Notes: generated from the sequence alone by a model not told the origin. DNA of 34,568 nucleotides from Bacteroidia bacterium (GCA_025996895.1 BNTW01000024.1:1-34568); one strand, 5' to 3'; counted from the first letter of the stretch, positions 9,241-18,849 are shown. Program-made: numbers and translations.

Positions 9241-10452
9241 TTAGGTGAGATTATGCAGAGTATGTCCCATGCGTTCCTTTTTTGTTCGCATATACGCCTC
9301 GTTGTAGGGATTGACGGCCACTTCAATCGGGACGTTTTCGACAATTTCCAATCCGTAGCCCTCTAAGGCAGCCCGTTTCACGGGATTGTTGGTAATCAAG
9401 CGAATTTTGGAAATGTGAATATCCCGCAAAATCTGCGCGCCGACACCGTACTCGCGCTCATCCGAAGCATGTCCCAAATGCAAGTTGGCATCGACCGTAT
9501 CCAAACCTTGCTCTTGCAGTTTGTACGCTCGCATTTTGTCCATCAGGCCGATACCGCGCCCTTCCTGATTGAGATAAACGATCGCGCCTTTGCCTTCTTT
9601 TTCAATCATTTTCATCGCCTTGTGCAGTTGTTCGCCACATTCGCAACGCATCGAGCCGAAAATGTCGCCGGTCGCGCACGAGGAGTGCATACGCACCAAC
9701 ACCGGCTCGCCGGGCTTCCATTCGCCTTTCAGCAATGCGATGTGTTCCAATCCGTTGGATTTCTGTCGAAAAGGAATTAAGCGGAAATGGCCGTATTGTG
9801 TAGGCATATTGACTTCTTCGCCAATTTCGACCAACGATTCCTGTTGCAGGCGGTAAGCGATTAAGTCTTTGATACTGATTATTTTAATACCGTATTTTTT
9901 GGAAACTTCCAACAATTCGGGTAAGCGAGCCATTGTACCGTCTTCGTTGATAATTTCAATCAACGCACCCGCCGGATACAAACCGGCCAAACGCGCCAAG
10001 TCGATAGCGGCTTCCGTGTGTCCTGCGCGTTTCAAGACACCCCGGTTGCGGGCGCGCAACGGACTGATGTGGCCGGGACGTCCCAAGTCTTCGGGGCGGG
10101 TTTTCGGGTCGGCCAGTGCGCGAATGGTCTCCGCCCGGTCGTACATCGAAACGCCGGTCGTACAGCCTCCGCCTAATTTATCGACCGTAACCGTAAAAGG
10201 AGTGTCGTAAATCGACGTATTTTTGGACACTTGCATCTCGAGTTCCAATTCGTTGCAACGGTCTTCGGTGATGGGTGCGCACAGCAATCCGCGACCGTTC
10301 GCCATCATGAAATTGATTTTTTCGGGCGTTACTTTTTCTGCCGCCATGATAAAATCACCTTCATTCTCGCGGTCTTCGTCATCAACCACAATCAGAAATT
10401 TCCCTTCGCGAAAATCCGCAATAGCTTCCTCAATATTATTTAGTTTTATCAT
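9241..10452 (-). CDS. ribBA: Bifunctional DHBP synthase / GTP cyclohydrolase II (RibBA)
   Basis: This 403-residue fusion catalyses both entry steps of riboflavin synthesis. The N-terminal half (about 1-203) is 3,4-dihydroxy-2-butanone-4-phosphate synthase, with the acidic DDEDREN motif at 24-30, GRPGHISPL at 124-132 and [14 protein letters not shown]. The C-terminal half is GTP cyclohydrolase II, with the zinc cysteines 259, 270 and 272 (C-x10-C-x-C), the QEGRGIGL loop at 296-303 and TNNPVKR at 354-360. All key residues are visible, so both activities should be intact. Its start overlaps the 3-prime end of the upstream lptF/G-type gene by 17 bases, implying cotranscription and probably translational coupling. 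No FMN riboswitch is seen ahead of it. Confidence 0.96.
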   Translation of the reverse strand: MIKLNNIEEAIADFREGKFLIVVDDEDRENEGDFIMAAEKVTPEKINFMMANGRGLLCAPITEDRCNELELEMQVSKNTSIYDTPFTVTVDKLGGGCTTGVSMYDRAETIRALADPKTRPEDLGRPGHISPLRARNRGVLKRAGHTEAAIDLARLAGLYPAGALIEIINEDGTMARLPELLEVSKKYGIKIISIKDLIAYRLQQESLVEIGEEVNMPTQYGHFRLIPFRQKSNGLEHIALLKGEWKPGEPVLVRMHSSCATGDIFGSMRCECGEQLHKAMKMIEKEGKGAIVYLNQEGRGIGLMDKMRAYKLQEQGLDTVDANLHLGHASDEREYGVGAQILRDIHISKIRLITNNPVKRAALEGYGLEIVENVPIEVAVNPYNEAYMRTKKERMGHTLHNLT

Positions 10453-11920
10453 ATATTCGTTTGATGTTCCATTTTTTAATTTTTTTGAAGAAATCCAGCA
10501 AAAAATCGGCGTTCAAGAGTGTATATTCATTCACCGCTTTGTAAGTAAGGAAAACGGCCAATGCCGCTAACACAGCCGTACTCAGCCACATACCTTCCCA
10601 CACCGGCCAAACGCCCTGCTTCGCCATTTTCCCGCCGAAGGTGTCAATTGTCCAATACAGCAAAAACAGCACGACCGAAAGCACCGTCGGCAATCCCAAA
10701 CCGCCTTTGCGGATAATCGCCCCCAGCGGTGCGCCGATAAAGAAAAACAGCAGGCAGGCCACCGCCAAGCTGAAACGTTTATGCACCTGAATTTCGTGCG
10801 AACGCAGTTGCCGTTGTACGTCCGATTGCTGGCTGGTGAGAACGAGGTAATCGGACTCCACCTGCCCGGCTTTCCGTTTGGCTTCTTGCAAATATCGGAT
10901 TTTTTCGTTGATATTTAGTTGATTATAATAATTTTCAAATCCATTGACAAACAAGGAGTCGCTGGGGGATTGGCTATTTGTCCGGTTGACATAGCGGTTT
11001 TCCGGCTTGAAAACGTCGGTATATACCGTTTTTTTGAAATACGGTGCTTGCCGTAACGAAACGCTATCCTGCTGGGATTGAACGGAATCGATATAAGACG
11101 TCAGTTCCGTCATATTTTTGGCAATGTCACGGTTTCCCATTACCGAGGCGTCTGCCATATTGAAATTCGTATCGAAATCAATCAACATATCCCTCAGTTT
11201 AAAAGTTTCGCGCCGGTAAGGAATGCTTTCGTTCATGCTTCGGGACTTGCGCATTTCCAGATTTTCAAACGATTTTCCACTGTAAAGCGTCAACACAAGG
11301 TTTTTTTTATCCGTCGAAACTTTTAATTTCCCGGAATCGGCCACAATCACCTTCGCATTTTCAGAGCCTTTGGAATAATCGTAAATCATTAAATCGTGCA
11401 GCATGCCGTTTTTTGCGTTTTTATGCCGTACATATACGTTGTAACCGGTAATTTCTTTATAAAAAATGCCTTCGGGAATATCCAAGTCCGGCGATTTCTG
11501 CCGTAAAGAAAGAATAATTGTGTACATCTTGACCTGTGCCGGCGGAACGATATTGTTCTGAAAAATAAATGAAATGCCGGACACAACCATCGCAAGCACG
11601 ATCAACGGCCGCATAATGCGCATGAGCGAAATGCCGGACGCTTTCATGGCAATCAGTTCCAAATGTTCGCCGAGATTTCCGAACGTCATCAACGAAGCGA
11701 GCAAAACCGACAAGGGCAACGCCATCGACGTAAAAGAAAGGCAAGCATAAAAAAACAGCTCGGCGAGCACGCCGAAACCGACCCCTTTCCCGACCATATC
11801 ATTGACGAACTGCCAGATAAATTGCATTAACAAGATAAAGAGGCAGACGCTGAACGTCGCCAAAAGCAGAGGAAGAAATGTACCTAAAATAAATGTATAT
11901 AATCGCTTAACTCTAAACAT
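10436..11920 (-). CDS. LPS export permease, LptF/LptG (YjgP/YjgQ) family
   Basis: The 494-residue protein has the family plan: three N-terminal membrane helices (about 7-33, 48-75 and 98-122), a long periplasmic beta-jellyroll region, and three C-terminal helices (about 380-460, with [29 protein letters not shown]). The motif [22 protein letters not shown] after helix 2 is the coupling-helix region that contacts the LptB ATPase. LptF and LptG form the inner-membrane channel extracting LPS for transport to the outer membrane. At 494 residues it exceeds the ~360 typical of proteobacteria; the extra length lies between about 230 and 370, as is common in Bacteroidetes. It is first in an operon with ribBA. 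F and G cannot be told apart from sequence alone here. Confidence 0.9.
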   Translation of the reverse strand: MFRVKRLYTFILGTFLPLLLATFSVCLFILLMQFIWQFVNDMVGKGVGFGVLAELFFYACLSFTSMALPLSVLLASLMTFGNLGEHLELIAMKASGISLMRIMRPLIVLAMVVSGISFIFQNNIVPPAQVKMYTIILSLRQKSPDLDIPEGIFYKEITGYNVYVRHKNAKNGMLHDLMIYDYSKGSENAKVIVADSGKLKVSTDKKNLVLTLYSGKSFENLEMRKSRSMNESIPYRRETFKLRDMLIDFDTNFNMADASVMGNRDIAKNMTELTSYIDSVQSQQDSVSLRQAPYFKKTVYTDVFKPENRYVNRTNSQSPSDSLFVNGFENYYNQLNINEKIRYLQEAKRKAGQVESDYLVLTSQQSDVQRQLRSHEIQVHKRFSLAVACLLFFFIGAPLGAIIRKGGLGLPTVLSVVLFLLYWTIDTFGGKMAKQGVWPVWEGMWLSTAVLAALAVFLTYKAVNEYTLLNADFLLDFFKKIKKWNIKRIYDKTK

Positions 11921-11948
11921 GAATGTCTGACTCTCCGAAAAAGCAGTA

Positions 11949-11980
11949 CAAACTTACGTCAAAATCTCGGAAATTACAAA
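11949..11980 (-). promoter_or_regulatory. Promoter of the lptF/G-ribBA operon
   Basis: On the minus strand TTTG (11977-11980) is followed after exactly 20 bases by TAAGTTTG (11949-11956). This fully matches the Bacteroidetes housekeeping consensus TTTG-N19/21-TAnnTTTG. Initiation would fall roughly 20 bases before the gene start at 11920. Confidence 0.75.
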
Positions 11981-11994
11981 CAAAACACCTAATC

Positions 11995-12050
11995 GGGAAA
12001 ATCTACAAATAATTTTCCAGAGGTTAGCATAACCGTTTGTAGATTTTCCC
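11995..12050. repeat. 15-bp perfect inverted repeat between divergent genes
   Basis: The arms GGGAAAATCTACAAA (11995-12009) and TTTGTAGATTTTCCC (12036-12050) are perfect reverse complements around a 26-base centre, and with a one-base bulge they extend by AATC/GATT. The gap lies between two divergently transcribed genes, so there is no upstream transcript for it to terminate. It could be an operator or a dispersed repeat unit. Confidence 0.75.
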
Positions 12051-12105
12051 TGATTTTTTGTTTCAAAATATACGCAAATCCTAAAAATTCCGTTTATACA
12101 AATAT

Positions 12106-14520
12106 ATGTATCCGGTAATCATGAAATTTCGTTTGATTTTAGCCTTGTGTTTCGCAGGGTATTTTTCTGTTTTTGCGCAATCCGTTAAAATTTCCGGCGT
12201 GGTTTCCGACCCGACGGGATTGCCGATAGAATTGGCCACCGTGCAGGTGAAAAGCAGCATGAATGGAGCGATGACCGACGAAAAAGGCCGGTACGCATTT
12301 TCAGTTGGGAAAAGCGACAGTCTGACGGTCGTTTTTTCGTGCTTAGGATATAGCGCAATGGAAGTGAAAATCACCGATTTGACGGAAGACCGCGTGCTGA
12401 ATGTGCGCATGCGGGCGCGATCCTACGAATTGGAAACGGCGGTCGTTACGGCCAGCCGGATACAGACCAACACGATGGAACGCATCAATCAGGGGCAGGG
12501 CAGACTTTCGGTCGATGCGACCGGCGGAAGTATCGAGTCGTTTGTCATGACCGCAGGCACAGGCGTTTCCTCGACCAACGAACTAAGTACGCAATATTCG
12601 GTGCGAGGCGGAAATTACAATGAAAATATCGTCTATGTTAATGGAATTGAGGTTTATCGTCCGTTGCTGGTACGTAGCGGCCAGCAGGAAGGATTGAGTT
12701 TTATTAATCCCGATTTGACCGAAGCCGTACATTTTTCGTCCGGTGGTTTCGATGCGCGTTATGGCGACAAAATGTCCTCTGTATTGGACATTTTGTACAA
12801 AAAACCGGACAAGTTGGAAGGCGGCTTTATGGGCAGTATGCTGGGCGGAAGTGCCTATCTGGGCAGCGCGTCCGGCAAATTTACACAAATCACCGGCATT
12901 CGCTACAAGCGCGGAACAACGCTTTTGAATACGTTGGACACCAAAGGTGACTACAATCCTACCGCCATTGATGTGCAAACGTATATGACTTACGCTTTTA
13001 CGCCGAAATGGAATTTGAACTTGCTGGGTAATTATTCCGAAAATAGCTACGATTTCAATCCGGGAAACCGTGAAACCTCTTGGGGTGCAGGCTTAGGCGA
13101 TAGAAGAAAATTCAAAGCCTATTTCGACGGCATGGAACGTGACCGTTTCCGCACACTGTTTGGAGCGGCCACATTGAAACATAATTTGGCGGAAAATGCT
13201 GAAATTGCTTTGCAGGTTTCCGGTTTTCAATCGCAGGAAGAAGAAGCGTATGATATCACCGGCGAATATTGGTTGAGCAACGTAGCGGGTGAAGAAGAAG
13301 ACGTCATCGGAACAGGACTATTTCACAGACACGCACGCAATCGGTTGTATGCCAAAGTATTAAATGCTTCGTTAGTCGGAACGGTCGGATTTAACCAACA
13401 CACGGTTAGAGGCTCGTTCGGTGTTCAGCAGGAAACCATTCGCGACCGTATCGGCGAATGGGAATTGCAGGATTCGGTCGGTTATTCCTTGCCTTACAAC
13501 GAAGAGGCTTTGCAAATGTTTTCCAATTTATTTACGGACAACCAATTGCAATCGACACGGATTTTCGGCTATGTGCAGGATACTTACAAATTCAGGAACG
13601 ACGCGGGATTGTTTTCATTAATCGCCGGAATACGAGGAAGTTATTGGAATTATAATCGCGAATTTATTTTTAGTCCGCGCGCTTCACTCGGCTTTGTTCC
13701 GAGCCGAAATCAGCATTTTACGTTCCGTTTTGCGACCGGACTTTACTATCAACCGCCGTTTTATAAGGAGTTTCGCATTATCGAGAGTGACGAAAACGGC
13801 AACGGAAAGATTGTTTTCAATCAAGATATTCGTTCACAACGCTCCATTCACTTCGTTTTGGGAAGTGATTACCAATTCAAAATGATGGACGGACGGCCGT
13901 TTAAACTCACTACAGAATTGTATTACAAGAAGTTGGACGATTTAATTCCTTATACGCTGGATAACGTGCGCGTGCTGTATCAGGGCGAAAATATTTCTGA
14001 CGGATACGCGGTAGGAATTGACACCAAGTTGTTTGGCGAGATGGTGCCCGGAACAGATTCATGGCTGGGTTTTTCGCTGATGCAGGCCAAGCAGAATATC
14101 GACGGACAGTCTGTGCCTATGCCAACCGACCAACGTTACAATATCACGTTTTATTTTACGGACTACATGCCCGGAACAGACAAGCGTTTGCAGGCGAATT
14201 TGCGTATGATTTGGGCGCAGGGGCTTCCATTCGGCATTCCGAATGACAGTTATATTCCGGTATTTCGTGCGCCGACTTACCGTCGTGTCGATTTCGGCAT
14301 GAGTTACCACTTGTGGCGCGAAGCCGACCACTATCGACGGGGAAGTAATTTTTGGAACAACATTAAAAATATCTGGCTCGGCGTTGATGTTTTCAATTTG
14401 TTAGACATCAAAAACGTGGTTTCTTATTCGTGGTTTAACGACACCAAAGGCCACTCCAATGCCGTACCGGATTATCTGACCGGCCGGCAAACCAATATCA
14501 AATGTATTGTAGAATTTTAA
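12106..14520 (+). CDS. TonB-dependent outer-membrane receptor (non-SusC type)
   Basis: The frame gives 804 residues; the better start is probably the second Met (12121), which puts MKFRLILALCFAGYFSVFAQ directly as the signal peptide. A carboxypeptidase-regulatory-like beta-sandwich follows (VKISGVVSDPTGLPIELATV, about residues 27-105), then a plug domain (about 115-235, with TQYSVRGGNYNENIVYVNG) and a long 22-strand-barrel-like region ending in a C-terminal aromatic-rich strand (IKCIVEF). It lacks the SusC plug signatures and no SusD partner follows, so it resembles siderophore, cobalamin or metal receptors rather than glycan importers. The substrate cannot be assigned. The mannose-6-phosphate isomerase gene starts 11 bases after its stop. 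Confidence 0.9.
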   Translation: MYPVIMKFRLILALCFAGYFSVFAQSVKISGVVSDPTGLPIELATVQVKSSMNGAMTDEKGRYAFSVGKSDSLTVVFSCLGYSAMEVKITDLTEDRVLNVRMRARSYELETAVVTASRIQTNTMERINQGQGRLSVDATGGSIESFVMTAGTGVSSTNELSTQYSVRGGNYNENIVYVNGIEVYRPLLVRSGQQEGLSFINPDLTEAVHFSSGGFDARYGDKMSSVLDILYKKPDKLEGGFMGSMLGGSAYLGSASGKFTQITGIRYKRGTTLLNTLDTKGDYNPTAIDVQTYMTYAFTPKWNLNLLGNYSENSYDFNPGNRETSWGAGLGDRRKFKAYFDGMERDRFRTLFGAATLKHNLAENAEIALQVSGFQSQEEEAYDITGEYWLSNVAGEEEDVIGTGLFHRHARNRLYAKVLNASLVGTVGFNQHTVRGSFGVQQETIRDRIGEWELQDSVGYSLPYNEEALQMFSNLFTDNQLQSTRIFGYVQDTYKFRNDAGLFSLIAGIRGSYWNYNREFIFSPRASLGFVPSRNQHFTFRFATGLYYQPPFYKEFRIIESDENGNGKIVFNQDIRSQRSIHFVLGSDYQFKMMDGRPFKLTTELYYKKLDDLIPYTLDNVRVLYQGENISDGYAVGIDTKLFGEMVPGTDSWLGFSLMQAKQNIDGQSVPMPTDQRYNITFYFTDYMPGTDKRLQANLRMIWAQGLPFGIPNDSYIPVFRAPTYRRVDFGMSYHLWREADHYRRGSNFWNNIKNIWLGVDVFNLLDIKNVVSYSWFNDTKGHSNAVPDYLTGRQTNIKCIVEF

Positions 14521-14531
14521 AAATAAGAAAT

Positions 14532-15509
14532 ATGCTCTATCCATTCAAATTTAATCCCATTCTCAAATCCATTATTTGGGGAGGCGAAGATATTTGCAAA
14601 TTCAAAAATCTTCAATCGCAGGAGAGCGGTATTGGCGAAAGCTGGGAAATTTCCGGCGTCGCAGGCGATGTGTCGGTGGTTGCCAACGGCGAACTGAAAG
14701 GCAAATCGCTGAACGAACTGATTGCCGATTACGGCGACAAATTATTAGGAAAACAGGTAATCAAACGTTTTGGAACGACTTTTCCGCTGTTGATTAAATT
14801 TATCGACGCCAAACAAGCCCTGTCTATTCAAGTGCATCCCAACGACGAATTGGCGAAAAAACGGCACAACTCGTTCGGAAAAACCGAGATGTGGTATGTG
14901 GTGAAAGCGGCTGATAAGGCTTTCCTGTATTCCGGTTTTCGTGAAGAAATCGACGCAGACAAATACGTGAAAAGCCTGGAAGACGACACATTTATTAATT
15001 ATTTGCAGAAACACGACGTCAAAGCAGGCGATGTGTTCTTTTTGCCGGCCGGCCGGGTACATGCCATCGGTGCGGGCTGTTTCATCGCGGAAATTCAGCA
15101 GACGTCCAACATCACCTACCGGATTTACGACTACAACCGCAGAGATGCCAACGGCAATCCGCGCGAGTTGCACACCGAATTGGCCAAAGAGGCAATTGAT
15201 TATAAGGTGTATCCCGATTATAAATTGAACTATCAACCGGGGAAAGAAGAAGTGCAACAATTAATCGATTGTCCGTATTTTACAACACGTTTAATTGAGG
15301 AGAAAAAAGGAAAAACACTGCAACAAACGCACAAGGATACATTTGCGATTTATATCGTTTTGGAGGGAAAATTAACGCTCACGGACGCTAAAGGCAATTT
15401 CATCGAAATCAGGCAAGGAGAAAGTGTGTTAGTTCCCGCAGAAAACAGTATGTCGATTTTACTGGCTTTTTCGGACGACAGCAAATTGCTGGAAACGTAT
15501 ATCGGCTGA
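14532..15509 (+). CDS. manA: Mannose-6-phosphate isomerase, class I
   Basis: This cupin-fold, zinc-dependent enzyme interconverts mannose-6-phosphate and fructose-6-phosphate in the cytoplasm, linking mannose use to GDP-mannose and GDP-fucose supply. The start at 14532 (MLYPFKFNPILKSIIWGG) is chosen because the earlier in-frame ATG at 14502 lies inside the preceding receptor gene and adds only a non-family leader. In the resulting 325-residue protein the four zinc ligands are visible: Gln100 and His102 in SIQVHPND, Glu119 in KTEMWYV and His177 in GRVHAIG. The length is typical of the short Bacteroidetes/Firmicutes form. It converges with the ABC transporter gene, with only four bases between stops and no hairpin terminator there. 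Confidence 0.94.
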   Translation: MLYPFKFNPILKSIIWGGEDICKFKNLQSQESGIGESWEISGVAGDVSVVANGELKGKSLNELIADYGDKLLGKQVIKRFGTTFPLLIKFIDAKQALSIQVHPNDELAKKRHNSFGKTEMWYVVKAADKAFLYSGFREEIDADKYVKSLEDDTFINYLQKHDVKAGDVFFLPAGRVHAIGAGCFIAEIQQTSNITYRIYDYNRRDANGNPRELHTELAKEAIDYKVYPDYKLNYQPGKEEVQQLIDCPYFTTRLIEEKKGKTLQQTHKDTFAIYIVLEGKLTLTDAKGNFIEIRQGESVLVPAENSMSILLAFSDDSKLLETYIG

Positions 15510-15513
15510 TACT

Positions 15514-17361
15514 TCAAAAAGATTGCATTTCGCACAGACGGGTATAATAGCCGTTGCGGGAGAACAGTTCTTCGTGTGTGCCGCTTTCCACGATTTCGCC
15601 GTCATGCATCACACAAATCAGGTCGGCATGCTTGATGGTCGAAAGGCGGTGCGCAATCACAATCGTCGTGCGGTTTTTCATTAGGCGTTCCAGAGCGTCC
15701 TGCACCAACCGTTCGGATTCGGTATCCAACGCCGAAGTCGCTTCGTCCAAAATCAGGATAGGCGGATTTTTCAAGACAGCACGCGCAATGCTGATCCGTT
15801 GCCGTTGTCCGCCCGAAAGTTTGCACCCGCGATCACCGATATTGGTTTCAAAACCGTTTTCCGAAGCGACAATAAACTCATAAGCATTCGCAATTTTGGA
15901 CGCTTCCATTACAGCCTCCGGAGTGGTTTCTTTCACACCAAAAGCAATGTTATTATAAAAGGTGTCATTGAATAAAATCGCTTCCTGATTGACAATACCC
16001 ATCAATTGGCGGACGTCCTGTACTTTTGCATCGCGAATATCCGTGCCGTCGATGGTGATTTTTCCTTCCTGCACATCATAAAAACGCGGAAGCAAATCGA
16101 CCATCGTGGATTTTCCTGAGCCGGATTGACCGACCAACGCAACGGTTTTTCCTTTCGGGACTTCCAGATTGACGTCTTTAATCACCCAATTTTCGCGATA
16201 CCGGAAATGGATATTTTCATACGAAATTTTATCGTTGAAAGTGATGATTTTTGGCTGTGCGGGGTCGATAATCGTCGATTCGGCTTTCAAAATCTTATCC
16301 ACCCTGTCCATCGAAGCCAAGCCTTTTTGAATGGAATAAACGGATTTTGACAATTCCTTGGCCGGATTAATCAGCAAATAAAAAATGGTCAGGTAGTAAA
16401 TGAAACCCGCGCCGTCGATGGAACTGTGTGCATTCAAAATCAGCGAGCCACCGTACCACAAGACAATCGCCACTGCTATCGTTCCTAACAATTCACTCAT
16501 TGGGTGCGCCAACTGTTGCCGGCGGAAAATGCGGTTGGTCGTATTTCGGAACAGATTGTTCGTTTCGTGAAAACGTTTTGAGATTTTATTTTCCGCATTA
16601 AACGCCTTGATAATGCGCAGTCCGCTCAATGTTTCTTCGATTTGCGACATTAGGAAACCCCACTGCTGTTGGCCGAGTGCCGACCGTTTTTTTAGTTTTT
16701 TTCCGATTTGTCCCATGATATAACCCGCAACCGGAAGCATAATCAGCACAAAAAGCGTCAATTGCCAGCTGACCACAAACATCCCAATGAGGTAAATCGT
16801 AATCAAAATCGGATTTTTGAACAGCATATCCAGCGAACTCATGACCGATGCTTCGATTTCATTCACATCGCCCGAGATGCGCGAAAGAATATCGCCTTTG
16901 CGTTCTTCGGAGAAAAAAGCCAACGGCAAAACCACGATTTTGTCATTAATTTGGTTGCGAATGTCCCGCACAACGCCGCTACGGATTGGAATTAAATAAT
17001 ACGAAGAAAGATACATCGTAGCCGTACGCAAAATCGTCGTAACTATCAGAAACACCGCTAAAACCAGCAAAGCCCTCGATTCGCTGTAAGTCGTAATAAT
17101 ATCCGAAATATACCAATAAAAATTATTGGAGCAGGCCTCGATAAAGTGTTTCCACGACGCTTGCGAGAAAAAATCGAGTTGTACCGGAATGTAGCTGTAA
17201 TCGGTTGTGTTGATTTTGAACAGCATTTTCAAAATCGGTATCATCAGGGCGAACGAGAACAAACTCAACACCGCCGTCAAGATATTCATCCCAATACTCA
17301 GCCCCAGATATTTTTTATAGGGAGGCACAAACCGTTTTAGTAGTTGCCAAAAATCTTTCAT
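15514..17361 (-). CDS. ABC exporter, MsbA-like lipid/multidrug flippase
   Basis: The 615-residue half-transporter has a six-helix membrane domain (about 1-345) fused to an ATPase domain (about 375-615). Walker A is GQSGSGKST (411-419), the signature LSGGQ is at 515-519, Walker B is ILILDEATSALD (535-546) and the switch His is 571 in IAHRLST. It would work as a homodimer in the inner membrane. Similarity to MsbA suggests flipping lipid A-core, although many relatives export other lipids or drugs. It is a single-gene transcription unit with its own strong promoter. An insertion at about 52-95 between helices 1 and 2 is longer than in E. coli MsbA, as is common in Bacteroidetes homologues. Confidence 0.9.
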   Translation of the reverse strand: MKDFWQLLKRFVPPYKKYLGLSIGMNILTAVLSLFSFALMIPILKMLFKINTTDYSYIPVQLDFFSQASWKHFIEACSNNFYWYISDIITTYSESRALLVLAVFLIVTTILRTATMYLSSYYLIPIRSGVVRDIRNQINDKIVVLPLAFFSEERKGDILSRISGDVNEIEASVMSSLDMLFKNPILITIYLIGMFVVSWQLTLFVLIMLPVAGYIMGQIGKKLKKRSALGQQQWGFLMSQIEETLSGLRIIKAFNAENKISKRFHETNNLFRNTTNRIFRRQQLAHPMSELLGTIAVAIVLWYGGSLILNAHSSIDGAGFIYYLTIFYLLINPAKELSKSVYSIQKGLASMDRVDKILKAESTIIDPAQPKIITFNDKISYENIHFRYRENWVIKDVNLEVPKGKTVALVGQSGSGKSTMVDLLPRFYDVQEGKITIDGTDIRDAKVQDVRQLMGIVNQEAILFNDTFYNNIAFGVKETTPEAVMEASKIANAYEFIVASENGFETNIGDRGCKLSGGQRQRISIARAVLKNPPILILDEATSALDTESERLVQDALERLMKNRTTIVIAHRLSTIKHADLICVMHDGEIVESGTHEELFSRNGYYTRLCEMQSF

Positions 17362-17384
17362 TCAATTGTGTTATTTCTGTAGAA

Positions 17385-17415
17385 CAAAAGTAGGTAAAAT
17401 ATGTTATTATTCAAA
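17385..17415 (-). promoter_or_regulatory. Promoter of the ABC exporter gene
   Basis: On the minus strand TTTG (17412-17415), 19 bases, then TACTTTTG (17385-17392) gives a full match to TTTG-N19-TAnnTTTG. Transcription would begin about 15-20 bases before the ATG at 17361, leaving a short leader. Confidence 0.75.
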
Positions 17416-17667
17416 CTTTTCATTATCTTTTACCTTTCGATAAAAGAAATTTATTATCAGGAAGTTAAAACAAAAGAGAATAAACAGAGGTAACGGATAA
17501 GTAACGAACTAAGCGCTTTGTTTCACGGTGTTTTGCATCGTTTCAAATAACTAATACAAAAATACAAAGAATATTTTAACCTACCAAATTTACTTATCAA
17601 CTTTTTTGGGGGATAGAAATACAGAAATAATACAGGGGTCAAATAACGGCTCCTGTTTCTTTTTGTC

Positions 17668-17843
17668 ATGCTATCATCAAATTTCATACGGCAAAGTTAT
17701 AATATGTTCCGGGCGAATTAGCAAGGTCAAGCCCTTCGGGTTTTTGGAAAAATCATCCTCGCTTCGCTTGCGGTATTTTTCCAAAAAACCTTGCAAATTC
17801 TGAACATATTATCCTTTTTGCCTATGAAATTAAATGACAGCAT
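17668..17843. repeat. 176-nt imperfect palindromic element (MITE-like or structured RNA)
   Basis: The two halves mirror each other in blocks. From the outside in, the left half reads ATGCTATCAT, AATTTCATA, ATAATATGTTC (17699-17709), GCAAGGT and TTTTTGGAAAAAT. The right half read in reverse complement gives ATGCTGTCAT, AATTTCATA, ATAATATGTTC (from 17802-17812), GCAAGGT and TTTTTTGGAAAAAT. Small internal loops, and a CCCTTCGGG mini-hairpin on the left side only, interrupt the pairing. The apex carries cgcttcgcttgcg. There is no reading frame and no clear target-site duplication. It fills most of the gap before the 187-aa gene. Confidence 0.7.
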
Positions 17844-17894
17844 TATGAAACGTATTGTTATTATTTAATTCACAAATAAATAAAAATAGAAACA

Positions 17895-18458
17895 ATGAAC
17901 AACAAAAATGAACTATTAGTTATGGCTGGTAATGAATGGGAACAATTACATACATCGGTCAAATGGAATATACATAAATTTTTGACAGCTAAAAATCAAG
18001 AAGATGAACTTCAGGAAGATGAAGAGAAATATCTTGTGAAGATTATCAGTGGGAAGCTGGCGGAAGTTGCGCTTTACTTTCAACGGGGCATTCCTGTCGA
18101 AATGATGTATGATAAACATGGTTGTTTTTACGAAATCTTTCAGGACAGCTTCAACAAATTCTATGATGTAATAGAAAACCGATTGAACGATTATATCCCG
18201 ACCGGAAGTAATGAAAGCGAATATGAAACGATTAAAATTACATTCAGCAAGCCCATCCACGATGTCAATAAGATGTTTGATGATGCCGAACATTGGGGCG
18301 TCTCCAATCTGAAAGGTTGGATAGAAAATTACGAATCGTCCCGCTTTACACAAATAGATGAACGGAGTGCCATTATTACAGCTGAATACAATATGCAATA
18401 TATCAAGGGGTGGTTAATGCAAAACCTTCGTACGGATAGCATAGAAATAATTATCTAA
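17895..18458 (+). CDS. Acidic 187-residue protein of unknown function
   Basis: I do not recognise a family. The frame has a good ATG (MNNKNELLVMAGNEWEQLHTS), is rich in Glu/Asp and aromatic residues, and has no signal peptide, membrane helix or cysteine motif, so the product should be soluble and cytoplasmic. Its composition and size resemble immunity proteins of polymorphic-toxin systems, and a short fragment of possible toxin origin follows in the same frame directly after its stop, but that reading is inference. Codon use is more AT-rich than the fucose and ribBA genes, which would fit a laterally acquired module. It lies between a palindromic element and the sigma-factor operon. Confidence 0.6.
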   Translation: MNNKNELLVMAGNEWEQLHTSVKWNIHKFLTAKNQEDELQEDEEKYLVKIISGKLAEVALYFQRGIPVEMMYDKHGCFYEIFQDSFNKFYDVIENRLNDYIPTGSNESEYETIKITFSKPIHDVNKMFDDAEHWGVSNLKGWIENYESSRFTQIDERSAIITAEYNMQYIKGWLMQNLRTDSIEIII

Positions 18459-18461
18459 TCG

Positions 18462-18698
18462 GTGGCAGGTGAAGGCATCCATGTTGAAAAAACGGTAGAA
18501 TTAGCCCGTAAAGTAATCGCTGTCGGAGGAACAGTCATAATGGATGCAAATGGAACCGGGTTTGGGCAATCTCATTCAAGATTCAACAAAAACGGTGAAG
18601 GAAAAGTACAGGATGCTCTTGAAATCCCAACCGGATATACAAAGGAAGGGTATAGTGTTCGAGGAAATTTACAAAATGGCACCACAGGAACATCCTGA
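18462..18698 (+). pseudogene. Possible remnant of a secreted-toxin C-terminal domain
   Basis: Directly after the preceding stop, in the same frame, a GTG-initiated stretch of 78 residues reads AGEGIHVEKTVELARKVIA, then GGTVIMDANGTGFGQSHSRF, and ends LQNGTTGTS. It has a plausible protein-like composition, but lacks an ATG and a domain start and stops abruptly, which suggests the tail of a larger decayed gene. Short Gly/Asn-rich ends with His are seen in C-terminal toxin domains; this assignment is a guess from pattern. Alternatively it is not translated and is simply leader DNA before the sigma-factor gene. Confidence 0.3.
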
Positions 18699-18849
18699 AA
18701 AGGCTTTGTGGCGAAATAGCAGCCCTTGTCTTTTTATGTTTAACAACATAAAAGCAAAAAAAGATAAAAAAAGTGAGTACTTTTTTTGCCTTTTCGTATT
18801 ATATATACAAAGCGAAGAACTTTTGGTTAATACTATTAGAAAAAACAAC

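Noticed and set aside
10453..10570. An FMN riboswitch ahead of ribBA
   Set aside because: The upstream region is coding sequence of the overlapping lptF/G-type gene, and no RFN-element-like conserved blocks are seen.
15505..15540. A terminator between the converging mannose-6-phosphate isomerase and ABC exporter genes
   Set aside because: Only four bases separate the stops and no stem-loop with a T-tract is visible on either strand.
17668..17843. Palindromic element as an integron attC site
   Set aside because: It has no recognisable integrase-type core sites at the ends and no cassette array or integrase in the window, and the block structure is fully mirrored rather than attC-like.
18544..18849. 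Upstream extension of the sigma-factor frame as coding
   Set aside because: The translated extension has a composition unlike any sigma N-terminus, overlaps another frame, and contains a poly-A/poly-T hairpin (about 18765-18788) better explained as leader DNA.
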